Origin: CAZEPJ01 sp964514105
GTDB lineage: Bacteria > Desulfobacterota > Desulfocorpusculales > Desulfocorpusculum
DNA length: 64,000 bases
Direction: 5' to 3'
Assembly: GCA_964514105.1 (NCBI GenBank)
Contig: CAZEPJ010000001.1
Location: 62,001-126,000 of the forward strand
Shown: one piece after another, positions 1 through 8,683 of the stretch
Layout of the letters: each line of letters starts with the position of its first letter
Position numbering within the stretch: the stretch's first letter is position 1
Translations under genes and position numbers: made by a program
The notes under the pieces: model-generated
What the model saw: the letters and a program-made list of their open reading frames with translations, nothing else
What the model was told of the DNA's origin: nothing
Databases searched by the model: none

Positions 1-1
1 C

Positions 2-574
2 TTCAGCGCCGTGGTGGCGCAGCGCATGGGCCGAGCCCCAGCGTGCGCCGGCCTCGATCTGGCGTGGCGGGACGACGTGAGAGGGGCAGCCGTGGGAGAG
101 GGAGATGAAATCAGCCTGGGCGACCTGACGGTGCGCTTTCTGGAGACGCCTGGCCATTCCTCGTGCTCCATCTCGGCGTACGTGCCCGAGCTGCGGGCCC
201 TGTTCCCATCGGATGGCGGAGGCATCCCGTACAGAGACACCATCATCACTTCCGGCAATTCCGACTACACCCAGTTCCAGCGCAGCCTGGAGCGTCTGGC
301 GGGCCTTCCGGTGGATTATTACTGCGCGGACCACTACGGATTTGTGACCGGGGAGGAGGCCGGTGCCTTCGCCCGACGGGCAGCCGACGTGGCGGCCAAG
401 TGGCGAGGGTTCATGGAGGGGGTGTACCGGAGGACCCGGGATGTGGATGAGTCCGCCAGGAAGCTCACCGCGGCCTTCTACCATGAGAACCCCGACTATA
501 TCCTGTCGCCAGAGATCTTCGAAGGGGTGTTCCGCCAGATGGTGCGGCACATCGCCAGGGGTCTGGAGGCGTGA
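2..574 (+). CDS. MBL-fold metallo-hydrolase, 3' part
   Basis: This is the C-terminal part of a metallo-beta-lactamase-fold hydrolase; the reading frame is open to the left edge, so the N-terminus with the HxHxDH metal motif lies outside the window. What remains fits the second half of the fold: a strand followed by TPGHS (third metal histidine), then FPSDGGG in the position where FTGD usually supplies the bridging aspartate, and DHYG, which could give the last metal histidine. A helical tail of about 75 residues follows. Such proteins are thiolesterases, glyoxalase II-like or oxidoreductase-type hydrolases; the substrate cannot be told from this part. The next gene starts about 50 bases downstream on the same strand. 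Confidence 0.75.
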   Translation, partial: FSAVVAQRMGRAPACAGLDLAWRDDVRGAAVGEGDEISLGDLTVRFLETPGHSSCSISAYVPELRALFPSDGGGIPYRDTIITSGNSDYTQFQRSLERLAGLPVDYYCADHYGFVTGEEAGAFARRAADVAAKWRGFMEGVYRRTRDVDESARKLTAAFYHENPDYILSPEIFEGVFRQMVRHIARGLEA

Positions 575-622
575 AGCGGGCGCCCCCGGGGGGGGTCCTG
601 AACGGAAAGGAGGCCGATGACC

Positions 623-1126
623 ATGAACGGACACAGAAGGGCGAGGATGGAGATTCCGGAGTACGTGACCGTGGGCGAGGTGAGGCGGATCTGCCGCATG
701 TTGGGGATCCGGGACTGGACCAGGCTGAAGCAGCCCCGGGTGACCGCGCAGGAGGCCAAGGCGATTCTGGCCGCGGTGGGAACCGGAGGGATGAAGGTCG
801 ATCTGGAGGAGTTCCGCATCGGGCTGGAGGTGGAGCTGGAGCACGGCACGCGATTTCCCGAAGCCAACGTGACCAACAACCATCCGCTTCTGACGGGCAA
901 GATCGTCCTGGCCCATTTCAAGGAGACCTTGGATTACTACAAGCGGCTGGAGGTGGCGGAGATCGAAGGAGATCTGCTCAAGGCCTCGGCGAGAGAGGAC
1001 GCGGCCAAGGTGCAGCGCCTGTACCAAAAGCTCATCTGCGCGCGCCGGGCCCTGAGCACGGCGGAGGTGTGGCAGTTGTCCCGAAAACCGCGTGCCCCCC
1101 TTGACAAGGCCGGATCGGGTTCTTAA
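623..1126 (+). CDS. DUF5661 family protein
   Basis: A protein of about 167 residues. The central block has LEVELEHGT, then NVTNNHP, then LTGKIVLAHFKE and DYYKRLE, which I recognise as the pattern of the DUF5661 family, a group of unknown function. The N-terminal third is a basic helix-rich extension. Two start codons lie close together, ATG at 617 and ATG at 623; the strong AAAGGAGG at 606-613 is better spaced for 623. The 3' end carries the groES promoter, so expression of this gene and groESL may be linked or may interfere. No signal peptide or membrane segment is visible. Confidence 0.65.
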   Translation: MNGHRRARMEIPEYVTVGEVRRICRMLGIRDWTRLKQPRVTAQEAKAILAAVGTGGMKVDLEEFRIGLEVELEHGTRFPEANVTNNHPLLTGKIVLAHFKETLDYYKRLEVAEIEGDLLKASAREDAAKVQRLYQKLICARRALSTAEVWQLSRKPRAPLDKAGSGS

Positions 1127-1129
1127 TTA
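1101..1129 (+). promoter_or_regulatory. Sigma-70-type promoter for groESL
   Basis: TTGACA at 1101-1106 and TAATTA at 1124-1129 are separated by 17 bases, a near-consensus housekeeping promoter. It lies inside the last codons of the DUF5661 gene, about 180 bases before groES. I looked for a CIRCE inverted repeat (TTAGCACTC-N9-GAGTGCTAA) between the promoter and groES and did not find one, so HrcA control is not supported. Confidence 0.6.
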
Positions 1130-1305
1130 CTTTCTGTTTCCATTGCCCAGGAAAGAGCCGAGAAGGCCGAGGGACCGGCCCCGGACCTGGGCGGCTTGCG
1201 GTTTCACGGAGGGGAGTTCCCCTGAGGAAGGGCGGGGAGAGTCTTGTACGGCTTTTTTCGGACCCGTCGCGTTGGCGACGAGAAGACTCGAGGAGGTACG
1301 GTTCC

Positions 1306-1596
1306 ATGAAGGTCAGACCATTGCAGGACAGAGTTGTGGTGAGGCGCCTGGACGAGGAAGAGCGGAGTGCCGGCGGGATCATCATCCCGGATACGGCCAA
1401 GGAAAAGCCCATGCAGGCCGAGGTGAAGGCGGTGGGCAAGGGAAAGGTCGCCGATGACGGGAAGCTCCTCCCTCTGGAGGTCAAGGTCGGGGATAAAGTC
1501 CTCATCGGCAAGTACGCGGGCACGGAGGTCAAGATCGACGGTGAGGAGTATCTGATCATGCGCGAGGACGAGATCCTGGCGGTGATCGAGAAGTGA
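1306..1596 (+). CDS. groES: Co-chaperonin GroES
   Basis: The 10-kDa co-chaperonin that caps the GroEL ring in the cytoplasm. It is 96 residues, the usual length. It opens with MKVRPLQDRVVVRR, has the mobile-loop region EERSAGGIIIPDTAKEKP that contacts GroEL, and ends with DEILAVIEK. A good ribosome-binding site (GAGGAGG) precedes the ATG. It is followed after 40 bases by groEL in the standard groES-groEL order, with a promoter about 180 bases upstream and a terminator after groEL, so the two form a bicistronic operon. Confidence 0.97.
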   Translation: MKVRPLQDRVVVRRLDEEERSAGGIIIPDTAKEKPMQAEVKAVGKGKVADDGKLLPLEVKVGDKVLIGKYAGTEVKIDGEEYLIMREDEILAVIEK

Positions 1597-1636
1597 CCAA
1601 GACGGAAAGATCGCAAACCTCGAGGAGGAGAGGATC

Positions 1637-3268
1637 ATGGCCAAGGATATCAAGTTCAAGCAGGCGGCACGGGGCAAGGTGCTAGAGGGTGTGAACCTTC
1701 TGGCCGATACGGTCAAACTCACCTTGGGGCCCAAGGGGCGCAATGTGATCCTGGAGAAGAGCTGGGGGTCCCCGACGGTGACCAAGGACGGCGTCACGGT
1801 GGCCAAGGAAGTGGAGCTGGAGGACAAGTTCGAGAACATCGGCGCCAAGATGATCAAGGAAGTGGCGAGCAAGACGTCGGATGTGGCCGGCGACGGAACG
1901 ACTACGGCCACGGTCCTGGCTCAGGCCATTTACCGGGAAGGCTCCAAACTGGTGGCCGCCGGCTGCGATCCCATGGAGCTGAAGCGGGGCATCGAGGCAG
2001 CCGTGGAGGTGGTGGTGGACGAGTTGAAGAAACTCAGCAAGTCCACCAAGGACCAGAAGGAGATCGCCCAGGTGGGGACGATCTCGGCCAACAACGACGA
2101 GTCCATCGGGGAGATCATCGCCGAGGCCATGAACAAGGTGGGGAAAGAGGGCGTCATCACCGTGGAAGAGGCCAAGAGCATGGAGACGACCCTGGACATC
2201 GTCGAGGGGATGCAGTTCGACCGGGGCTACCTCTCCCCGTATTTCGTGACCGATCCCGAGCGCATGGAGACGGTCCTGGACGATCCTTACATCCTGCTCA
2301 ACGAGAAGAAGATCTCCAGCATGAAGGACCTGCTGCCCATCCTCGAGCAGATCGCCCGGGAGGGCAAGCCCCTGCTTATCGTGGCCGAGGACGTCGAGGG
2401 CGAGGCCCTGGCGACCCTGGTGGTGAACAAGATCCGGGGCACCCTCAAGTGCGCCGCGGTCAAGGCCCCCGGCTTCGGCGACCGGCGCAAGGCCATGCTG
2501 GAGGACATCGCCATTCTGACGGGTGGGCAGGTGATCTCCGAGGACATCGGGGTGAAGCTGGAGAACGTGACCACACGGGATCTGGGCCGGTGCAAGCGGG
2601 TGGCCATCGACAAGGACAACACCACCGTCGTGGAGGGCGCCGGCACCCGCTCCGCCATCGAGGGCCGCGTCAAGCAGCTCCGCGCGCAGATCGAGGAGAC
2701 CACGTCCGACTACGACCGCGAGAAGCTGCAGGAGCGGCTCGCCAAGATCGTGGGCGGCGTGGCAGTGGTCAAGGTCGGCGCGGCCACGGAGACCGAGATG
2801 AAGGAGAAGAAGGCCCGCGTGGAGGATGCCCTCAATGCCACCAAGGCGGCGGTAGAGGAGGGCATCGTCCCGGGCGGGGGCGTGGCCCTGGTGCGCGCCA
2901 TCCCCAAGGTGGAAAAGCTGAAGCTGGAGGGCGACCGCCAGTTCGGTGTGGGCATCGTCAAGCGGGCCCTGGAGGAACCGTTGAGGCAGATCGCCGTCAA
3001 TGCCGGCCAGGAAGGCTCGGTGGTGGTGGACAAGGTCAAGGCCGAGAAGGGGAACTTCGGGTTCAATGCCGCCTCGGAGAAGTACGAGGACCTCATGGCG
3101 GCGGGCATCCTGGACCCCACCAAGGTGGTGCGCCTGGCCCTGCAGAACGCAGCCAGCGTGGCGGGGCTGCTGCTGACCACCGACGCCGTGGTGGTGGAAC
3201 TGCCCAAAGAGGAGAAGACGCCGCCCATGCCTTCCCATGGGGGAGGCGGGATGGGCGGGATGTATTGA
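1637..3268 (+). CDS. groEL: Chaperonin GroEL
   Basis: The 60-kDa chaperonin subunit, 543 residues, matching the family length. Visible family signatures are GPKG at 31-34 (phosphate loop), GDGTTT at 85-90 (nucleotide and Mg binding) and the DALNATKAAVEEGIVPGGG block in the equatorial domain, whose Asp supports ATP hydrolysis. The C-terminus is the Gly/Met-rich tail (GGGGMGGMY) that projects into the cavity. It lies 40 bases after groES behind a strong GGAGGAG ribosome-binding site. A perfect terminator hairpin follows the stop codon. No second groEL copy is seen in the window. Confidence 0.98.
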   Translation: MAKDIKFKQAARGKVLEGVNLLADTVKLTLGPKGRNVILEKSWGSPTVTKDGVTVAKEVELEDKFENIGAKMIKEVASKTSDVAGDGTTTATVLAQAIYREGSKLVAAGCDPMELKRGIEAAVEVVVDELKKLSKSTKDQKEIAQVGTISANNDESIGEIIAEAMNKVGKEGVITVEEAKSMETTLDIVEGMQFDRGYLSPYFVTDPERMETVLDDPYILLNEKKISSMKDLLPILEQIAREGKPLLIVAEDVEGEALATLVVNKIRGTLKCAAVKAPGFGDRRKAMLEDIAILTGGQVISEDIGVKLENVTTRDLGRCKRVAIDKDNTTVVEGAGTRSAIEGRVKQLRAQIEETTSDYDREKLQERLAKIVGGVAVVKVGAATETEMKEKKARVEDALNATKAAVEEGIVPGGGVALVRAIPKVEKLKLEGDRQFGVGIVKRALEEPLRQIAVNAGQEGSVVVDKVKAEKGNFGFNAASEKYEDLMAAGILDPTKVVRLALQNAASVAGLLLTTDAVVVELPKEEKTPPMPSHGGGGMGGMY

Positions 3269-3280
3269 GGCCCTTTCCGA

Positions 3281-3309
3281 GGGAGAGGGGTTGCCCCTCT
3301 CCCTTTTTT
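3281..3309 (+). terminator. Intrinsic terminator after groEL
   Basis: GGGAGAGGGG at 3281-3290, a 3-base loop, and its exact complement at 3294-3303 form a perfect 10-bp stem followed by six T residues (3304-3309). It begins 12 bases after the groEL stop. This is a textbook rho-independent terminator and makes a TTG start for the next gene at 3308, inside the T run, unlikely. Confidence 0.92.
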
Positions 3310-3385
3310 GTCCAAGGACCCGCCCTTGAGATCGAAGGAGCCGGGACAAGCGGCCGGGGCCCCGGAGACGATCCGGGTTTCAGGC

Positions 3386-5035
3386 ATGTCGGAATCCATC
3401 CTTCAGTCCTCGTATGCCCGCACCGGCAAAGAGCTGCTGGCGGAGATCCTGGAAAATGGCAATGCGGGGGAACTGGTGCGGGGGCTTCCCCACGGGGATT
3501 TCTACTGGCTGATTCAGCGCATCGGACCCGACGACGCCCTGCCCGTCCTGGAGATGGCCTCCGCCGAACAATGGGAGTACCTCCTGGACCTGGAGCTTTG
3601 GCGAAAGGATCGCCTGGATCCGGTGCGGATCTCGTCATGGCTCAGGCGTCTGCTGGAGGCAAACCCCGACCAGTTGGCCGAGTGGATCCTGGCCGACGGA
3701 GAAGGATTGGCCCTGCATTATCTGCAGGGGTGTGTGGAGGTGGCGGTCCACGAGACGGAGGAGATGTACGGCCTTCCCGAGGGCTACTTCACCCTGGACA
3801 ACGTCTTCTTCGTTCGAGTGACCAAGCCCAGGTACCGCAAACTCGTCGAGCGCCTGCTTCGCGCCGTCGCCTCCGCCGACTTGGCGCACTACCAGAACCT
3901 CCTCCTCGCTCTGGCGAGCGTCGTTCCCGCGCAATCCGAGGAGGAGCTGTACCGCCGCCGCACCGCTCGCCTGTCCGAGCACGGGTTCCTGCCATTCGAG
4001 GACGCGGTGTCCGTCTATGCCCCCCTGGACATCGAGGCGCTGCGGGGGGAGGGTCCCTCGACGGCCCTGGATCCTGCCCTGGAGCCTGAAGAGATCCAGG
4101 CCCTGGTCCCGGCCACGCCGTTGCGCCTGGCCGCGGCGGGCAGTCCCCTGGCAAGGGCTGGCTCCCAGATCACGGATCCAATGGTCATGGAGCGGCTGCG
4201 ACTGGAATTCGCGGTCCTGTGCAATCAGCTCGTGGCCGCCGATGGGCTCCTGTCTCTCGACGTGGAGACGCTGCGGGGGGCCTGGGAGAAGGGCGCGGGG
4301 TACGTGGGCATGGCCCTGGAGGAACTGTGCGGCGAGGACGTCGGTGCCATGGTCCGTGTGCTGGCGCGCCGCCCCCTGAACCATCTGTTCCGGGCGGGGG
4401 TCGGCCTGGTGACGGCCGCCGCATGGGAGACCCAGCGGTGGTTCCGGCAGAGCTGGTTCCGGCGTATGGGGCTGGATGCGGGCTTTTGGGGGGAGGTGTG
4501 GGGCGGGACCCTCTCGGGGATGCTCAGGCGGCGGCCGAAGCGCTACACGGGATCAGCGGGGGAGGGGGGATACGGGGAGTTCGAGCGGTTGTGCCAGCTT
4601 CACGAAGCCCGGGAGGTGTTGGGCAAGATCCGGGCCCTGGATGCCCTTCTGGAGCGCATGGCGGGGCTCTATCCGCCGGGACCGGATCCGTCCCGTCTCC
4701 AGGGGCGGACCTTTCACGTATGGCTCTTCCACCCGTGGGCACGAAGTGTTGTGGGGCTCGATCCGGGTTTCGCCCCCCTCTCGCCGGGTCAGGCCGGGCG
4801 CTTCCTCCGTCTTCTCAGGGTCGGGGAGGGAAGGGCCCCGTACCGAATGCCGGGATGGGCGGAACGGTTCGTGGGGGCGTTCCTGGATGCCGCGCCGCAC
4901 ATCACCGGCGGCGAGAGGGAACGTCTCAGGAAGGCCCTGGAGGCGGCCTGGCGAGAGGTACAGGAGGAATACGAGTGGATCCCGGCGGGCGACCTGGACC
5001 CCCGCTACATGCGCTTCCTGCTCCTGGAGGCGTAG
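3386..5035 (+). CDS. DUF6178 family protein
   Basis: A large soluble-looking protein of about 549 residues. The N-terminal part (LPHGDFYWLIQRIGPDDALPVLEMAS, then EYLLDLELWRKDRLD) matches what I recall of DUF6178, a family found mainly in Desulfobacterota-type genomes with no known function. The frame extends back to a TTG at 3308, but that lies in the groEL terminator, so ATG 3386 (MSESILQ) is preferred although its ribosome-binding site is weak. It is helix-rich with no signal peptide or membrane spans. It is on the same strand as groEL but separated by a terminator. No promoter is obvious in the short gap. Confidence 0.65.
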   Translation: MSESILQSSYARTGKELLAEILENGNAGELVRGLPHGDFYWLIQRIGPDDALPVLEMASAEQWEYLLDLELWRKDRLDPVRISSWLRRLLEANPDQLAEWILADGEGLALHYLQGCVEVAVHETEEMYGLPEGYFTLDNVFFVRVTKPRYRKLVERLLRAVASADLAHYQNLLLALASVVPAQSEEELYRRRTARLSEHGFLPFEDAVSVYAPLDIEALRGEGPSTALDPALEPEEIQALVPATPLRLAAAGSPLARAGSQITDPMVMERLRLEFAVLCNQLVAADGLLSLDVETLRGAWEKGAGYVGMALEELCGEDVGAMVRVLARRPLNHLFRAGVGLVTAAAWETQRWFRQSWFRRMGLDAGFWGEVWGGTLSGMLRRRPKRYTGSAGEGGYGEFERLCQLHEAREVLGKIRALDALLERMAGLYPPGPDPSRLQGRTFHVWLFHPWARSVVGLDPGFAPLSPGQAGRFLRLLRVGEGRAPYRMPGWAERFVGAFLDAAPHITGGERERLRKALEAAWREVQEEYEWIPAGDLDPRYMRFLLLEA

Positions 5036-5039
5036 GACG

Positions 5040-5300
5040 GCGAAGCCCTCACACTGGGCCATCCACCGGTCGCCATCGGGTTCGGGCCGTGGGGATGCGA
5101 GCCGTCCCAGAGTCCCGTTCTCGAGCTCCCGGAGGATCTCGTTGCCGGGCTGCTTGCGCACGGCCTCCTTTGCGACCGTCTCCTGCCGGCCTCCCTGTGG
5201 AAAGGGACCAGTTGAACGACCCCTTGGGCAGGGACCGTGAAGCGCTCTTCCCACCGCGCCTTCAGGAAGGCCTCGACCCGAGCATGGCCGCTACCCCAAT
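5040..5300 (-). pseudogene. Frameshifted remnant of an unidentified gene
   Basis: Two adjacent minus-strand frames give protein-like sequence that reads as one polypeptide if they are joined near 5185-5195. The first part contains VEAFLKARWEERFTV and VVQLVPFHRE. The second contains ETVAKEAVRK, ILRELENGTLGRL and DGDRWMAQCEGFAVL. The break sits in a GC-rich stretch, so it is either a real frameshift or a sequencing error. No clear start codon with a ribosome-binding site precedes the first part, and the second frame runs on into the end of the DUF6178 gene without a natural stop. I do not recognise the family. The remaining sequence to 5398 holds no other gene. Confidence 0.4.
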
Positions 5301-5398
5301 GTCGTTCTGGTAGGGCCCTGCAACAGCCACCTGCCTTTGGATGACCCCCCCCAATGCCTGGGCGGGGGCCCATCCCCTCTTACGCTGCCGGCCTGGGC

Positions 5399-6361
5399 TC
5401 ATGTGCGGCGGGCGGCCTCCACGGCCCTGGGGTCCGAGGCTGGCCCTGTCCCTTCCTTCTGCAATCGCTCCAGCATGGGGCCCATGATCTTGCGGATGCG
5501 GCTCTGCATGGTCCTGTATCGGAAGCGTTCGGCCTCGGACAGAGGCTGCTTGGGCGGGCCCATGGGGAAGCCGCGCACCTCCAAGGCGATCTTGAAGCCC
5601 AGGGGGAAGGGCAGGGCGGTGCAGGCCCGGATGAGCAGCAGAATGGATAACTGGAGTTCCCGGGCCCGATGGTGGTCCCCGGCCTTCCAAGCCCGATAGA
5701 TCCCTGTCATGACCTCGGGAAGGATCCCGGCCATGGCCACCATGCACCCGCTGGCCCCCATCATGAGGGCCGGAAAGAAGATGTCCTCGCGGCCCGACAT
5801 GAACGCCATCTCCTCCCCAGCCAGGCGCACCTTATCCATGAAATGGACCAGGTCCACCATGCTCCCGCTGCTCTCCTTGAGGCCCACCACATTGGGCCGT
5901 CTGGAGAGTCGTTTGACCACGTCGTAATGGAGGGGTTGTGTGAACAGCGGGATGTTGTACAGGATGATGGGGATGTCCGTCGCATCGGCGATGGTCTCGT
6001 AGTACTTCTCCACCATCTCGTCGGAGATGCGGTAGAAATACGGGGGGGCCACCACCACGGCCGCGCACCCCAGGGCCCTGGCCTTGCGGGCCAGAAAGAT
6101 GGAATGGGCCGGGTGGGACGTCCCGATGCCGGGGGTGACCGGGACCCGCCCCCGGGCCTGATCCGCCACGATCTCCATGACCCGGACCCGTTCCTCCTGG
6201 GTCATGTGGACAATCTCGCCCACGGAACTCACCGGAAACAGGCCGTCCACCCCTCCCTCGATCTGGAATTCCACCATGCGCCGCAGGACATCCTCGTCCG
6301 GGGCGCCGTCCTCCCGGAAGGGCGTCAGCATGGCCACGTACACGCCTTGGGGTCGAAACAT
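5399..6361 (-). CDS. Dihydrodipicolinate synthase/N-acetylneuraminate lyase family protein
   Basis: A class I aldolase-type TIM barrel of 320 residues. Lys162 in VVGLKESSG is the Schiff-base lysine, and Tyr135 in ILYNIP is the conserved tyrosine. The loop usually reading GTTGE is PVSSVGE (43-49), so this is not a canonical DapA; members with altered loops include 2-keto-3-deoxy-gluconate or related sugar-acid aldolases that release pyruvate plus an aldehyde. It starts 3 bases after the AOR stop codon with its GGAGG inside the AOR 3' end, so the two are co-translated. The context (carboxylate transporter, ferredoxin, AOR) favours a catabolic lyase over lysine synthesis. Exact substrate unknown. 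Confidence 0.8.
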   Translation of the reverse strand: MFRPQGVYVAMLTPFREDGAPDEDVLRRMVEFQIEGGVDGLFPVSSVGEIVHMTQEERVRVMEIVADQARGRVPVTPGIGTSHPAHSIFLARKARALGCAAVVVAPPYFYRISDEMVEKYYETIADATDIPIILYNIPLFTQPLHYDVVKRLSRRPNVVGLKESSGSMVDLVHFMDKVRLAGEEMAFMSGREDIFFPALMMGASGCMVAMAGILPEVMTGIYRAWKAGDHHRARELQLSILLLIRACTALPFPLGFKIALEVRGFPMGPPKQPLSEAERFRYRTMQSRIRKIMGPMLERLQKEGTGPASDPRAVEAARRT

Positions 6362-6364
6362 GGG

Positions 6365-8194
6365 CTACCTCCGATCAAGATTCAGTTCCCGGAGCTTCCG
6401 GTCCGTGGGAACCCCCCGGGCATCCCATCCGCGGACCGTGTAGTACTCCCTCAGGAGGGGGGCCAGGTCCACCACCCTGCCTCGACAGGGGCCTTCGGCC
6501 AGGGGCTGGGTGAGGAATCTCCGGGGCAAGGTGTCCTGGTCCGCGGTGAGCCCTTCCCGCAGGTTGAAAAGCCGGACCAGGTTGTTCACGCGCTCGCCGG
6601 CCACCATGATGGCCTCGGCGGACGAAAGGCCGTCCCTCCCCGTGGCCGCCCCGAGGAACTGGGTGATCTGTCGCATGCCCAGGGCGGGCATGGCGAACAG
6701 GCACATGCCGGCGGCGTTCAAGACCGTGAAGAGATCCTGCTGGGTCTTGACGAACTCGGCCTTGAACTCCTTGGAAAACGGGTCCATGCGGTTCTCCGAG
6801 GAGAGCAACTCCGCGCCGATGGGCCATGCTCGAAGGTGGCAGCCCCCTCGGTCGCTGGTGGCGTAGGCCAGGGCCATGCCCGTGGAGCCGCGGGGATCGT
6901 ACGCCGGGAGCTCCAGGCCCTTGACATGCATGGCCAACTCCTCGGAGCCCCGGATGCGCCGGGAAAGCCGCCTCGTCCCTTCTCCCCACAAGGCCCCCGG
7001 GCCTTCCCCGCGCCCCATGAGGTGGATGGCCTGGATCATGGCCTCATGGTCGCCGAAACCCATGGAGAAGCCCACCTCCTCCGGGGCCAGGAGGCCCCGC
7101 TGGAGGCACTCCATGAGAAAGCCGATGGTGTTCCCCACGGAGATGCCGTCCAAGCCGTACAGGTCGCAGAGATACTCCGCCTGGATGATGGCACCGATGT
7201 CCGTGTTCTCGCACTGGGCCCCGAAGGACCAAACGTCCTCGTATTCGGGCCCCTCCACTACGGTCCCCTGGTACTTACCCCGGGGAACCCGGGCGATCTT
7301 GCTGCAGTGGATCGGGCATCCGAAACAGGCCCGATGGCGCACATAGTAATCACGGATGGACTCCTCGTTGACCATGGAGGCACCCGCGAAAACGCCCTTC
7401 TGGAAGTTCCGGACCGGATGGATGCCGGACTCGTTCATGCAGGAAAGGATCACGTTGGTCCCGTAGTCCTGGCGTCCCCCCCCGGCCTCGGGGTCGATGG
7501 CCAGCTCGTTCATGGCCTCCCGCCAAGCCCGCATGAACCCATGCGGATCGGCCAGGGACACGGCTCCCGTGCCCCGCGCGGCCACGGCCTTGAGGTTCTT
7601 GGACCCCATGACGGCCCCGGCCCCACCCCTTCCGAAGGCCCTGTACTCGGAGATGATGTTGGCCAGGAGGACCCGTTTCTCCCCGGCCTCTCCGATGGCC
7701 GCCACCCGAAACTCCTCCCCCAGGCGCTCCTTGATGGAGCTGTGGACCGTGAACGTGTCCCTGCCCCAGAGGGAATCCGCCGGCTCCAGCCGACCCGCGC
7801 CGTCCTCGATGACGAGCAGCGCGGGGGCTGGGGCCCGGCCGTGAACGACCAGGGCGTCCCATCCGGCCATCTTCAACTCCGGCCCCAGAAAGCCGCCGCA
7901 GTTGGCGTCCAGCCATAACCCGGTGAGTGGGCTCTTGGTGCACACCACGCAGCGACCGCTGGCGGGCGCCAGGGTGCCCGTCAGCGGACCCGTGGCCAGG
8001 ACCAGGACGTTGTCCTCCGAAAGGGGATCGCACCCTGGGGCAAGCCGCTCCGTGAGGAGCTGGGCCCCCAGACCCTTGCCGCCGATGAACGCATCGGCCC
8101 ACACCGGGTCCAGGGGGATGGTCGAGAGGGTCCCGGCCGTGAGGTCCACGTCGAGAATCCGGCCCGCATAACCGTGCCAGGGGGGAATGGACAT
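6365..8194 (-). CDS. Aldehyde:ferredoxin oxidoreductase family, tungsten-type
   Basis: A 609-residue AOR-family protein, close to the usual 600-620. It opens with GYAGRILDVDLT, the standard N-terminal strand that binds the bis-pterin cofactor. Cys290, Cys293 and Cys297 (CFGCPIHC) and Cys498 (GMCLFAM) match the four [4Fe-4S] ligands of archaeal AOR. Such enzymes oxidise aldehydes to acids and pass electrons to ferredoxin, usually with tungsten. The frame extends upstream to 8290, but ATG 8194 has an AAGGAGG and sits just after the ferredoxin gene. The neighbours suggest that the ferredoxin-like protein is its electron partner and that the downstream lyase supplies or shares its substrate; this is inference. 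Confidence 0.9.
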   Translation of the reverse strand: MSIPPWHGYAGRILDVDLTAGTLSTIPLDPVWADAFIGGKGLGAQLLTERLAPGCDPLSEDNVLVLATGPLTGTLAPASGRCVVCTKSPLTGLWLDANCGGFLGPELKMAGWDALVVHGRAPAPALLVIEDGAGRLEPADSLWGRDTFTVHSSIKERLGEEFRVAAIGEAGEKRVLLANIISEYRAFGRGGAGAVMGSKNLKAVAARGTGAVSLADPHGFMRAWREAMNELAIDPEAGGGRQDYGTNVILSCMNESGIHPVRNFQKGVFAGASMVNEESIRDYYVRHRACFGCPIHCSKIARVPRGKYQGTVVEGPEYEDVWSFGAQCENTDIGAIIQAEYLCDLYGLDGISVGNTIGFLMECLQRGLLAPEEVGFSMGFGDHEAMIQAIHLMGRGEGPGALWGEGTRRLSRRIRGSEELAMHVKGLELPAYDPRGSTGMALAYATSDRGGCHLRAWPIGAELLSSENRMDPFSKEFKAEFVKTQQDLFTVLNAAGMCLFAMPALGMRQITQFLGAATGRDGLSSAEAIMVAGERVNNLVRLFNLREGLTADQDTLPRRFLTQPLAEGPCRGRVVDLAPLLREYYTVRGWDARGVPTDRKLRELNLDRR

Positions 8195-8210
8195 GGGGGG
8201 GCGTTCCTCC

Positions 8211-8600
8211 TTACGGTCCCAGTTTCTCAATGGCGCGTGTGGGACACCATTTGGCGCACAGAAACGCGCCGCCGCAAGTGTCGCACACAAGGGGGAGGGG
8301 GGCTGAGGGATCCAGCGCGATCCCCTGGACCGGGCACGCCTCGGCGCAGCTCCCGCATCCGTTGCACAGGTCTTCCCGCAGGTGCACCCAGCCGTCCCAG
8401 CTCAGGGCACCCGTGGGGCAGGCCCCCATGCACTCGCGCTCGGGGCAGGCCAGGCACACCCGCAGGGACGGCTCCTCGGGCCAGCGGGCCGCGACTTGAA
8501 GGCGGGAGCGCTTGGGGTTGTTCTGGGCGAAATGCGCCCACGCACAGACCTGCATGCAGATCTGGCATTCCGTGCAGCGCGAAGGGGTGAGTTGGAACAT
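8211..8600 (-). CDS. 4Fe-4S polyferredoxin, AOR-associated electron carrier
   Basis: A 129-residue cysteine-rich protein with four cysteine clusters: CTECQICMQVC, CLACPERECMGACP, CNGCGSCAEACP and CDTCGGAFLCAKWCP. This is the layout of the DMSO-reductase-B/AorB type of ferredoxin that carries up to four [4Fe-4S] clusters. It ends 16 bases before the AOR start, so it is most likely the electron-transfer subunit or acceptor of that enzyme. ATG 8600 is chosen because GGAGG lies 9 bases upstream; an earlier in-frame ATG at 8621 has no such site. No signal peptide, so cytoplasmic. Confidence 0.85.
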   Translation of the reverse strand: MFQLTPSRCTECQICMQVCAWAHFAQNNPKRSRLQVAARWPEEPSLRVCLACPERECMGACPTGALSWDGWVHLREDLCNGCGSCAEACPVQGIALDPSAPLPLVCDTCGGAFLCAKWCPTRAIEKLGP

Positions 8601-8669
8601 GGAAGAGCGCCTCCAACGCAAGCCCGGGGTCGAGCCCCTGCACCCCCGGGGGCCTGAACGTCCGTTTCT

Positions 8670-8682
8670 TCATTTGAAATGA
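8670..8682. promoter_or_regulatory. Operator-like dyad TCATTT-N-AAATGA
   Basis: A 13-base perfect dyad (6-base arms around one base) lies between tctA and the ferredoxin gene, just downstream of the putative -10 element on the minus strand. That is where a repressor would block initiation. It is AT-rich in an otherwise GC-rich region. No regulator gene lies beside it, so the binding protein is unknown. Confidence 0.3.
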
Positions 8683-8683
8683 C

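Noticed and set aside
1682..3349. Long open frame on the minus strand opposite groEL
   Set aside because: Histidine/leucine-rich shadow of a high-GC gene; no domain and no ribosome-binding site.
3308..3385. N-terminal extension of the DUF6178 protein starting from TTG 3308
   Set aside because: It begins in the T run of the groEL terminator and has no ribosome-binding site; ATG 3386 starts the conserved part.
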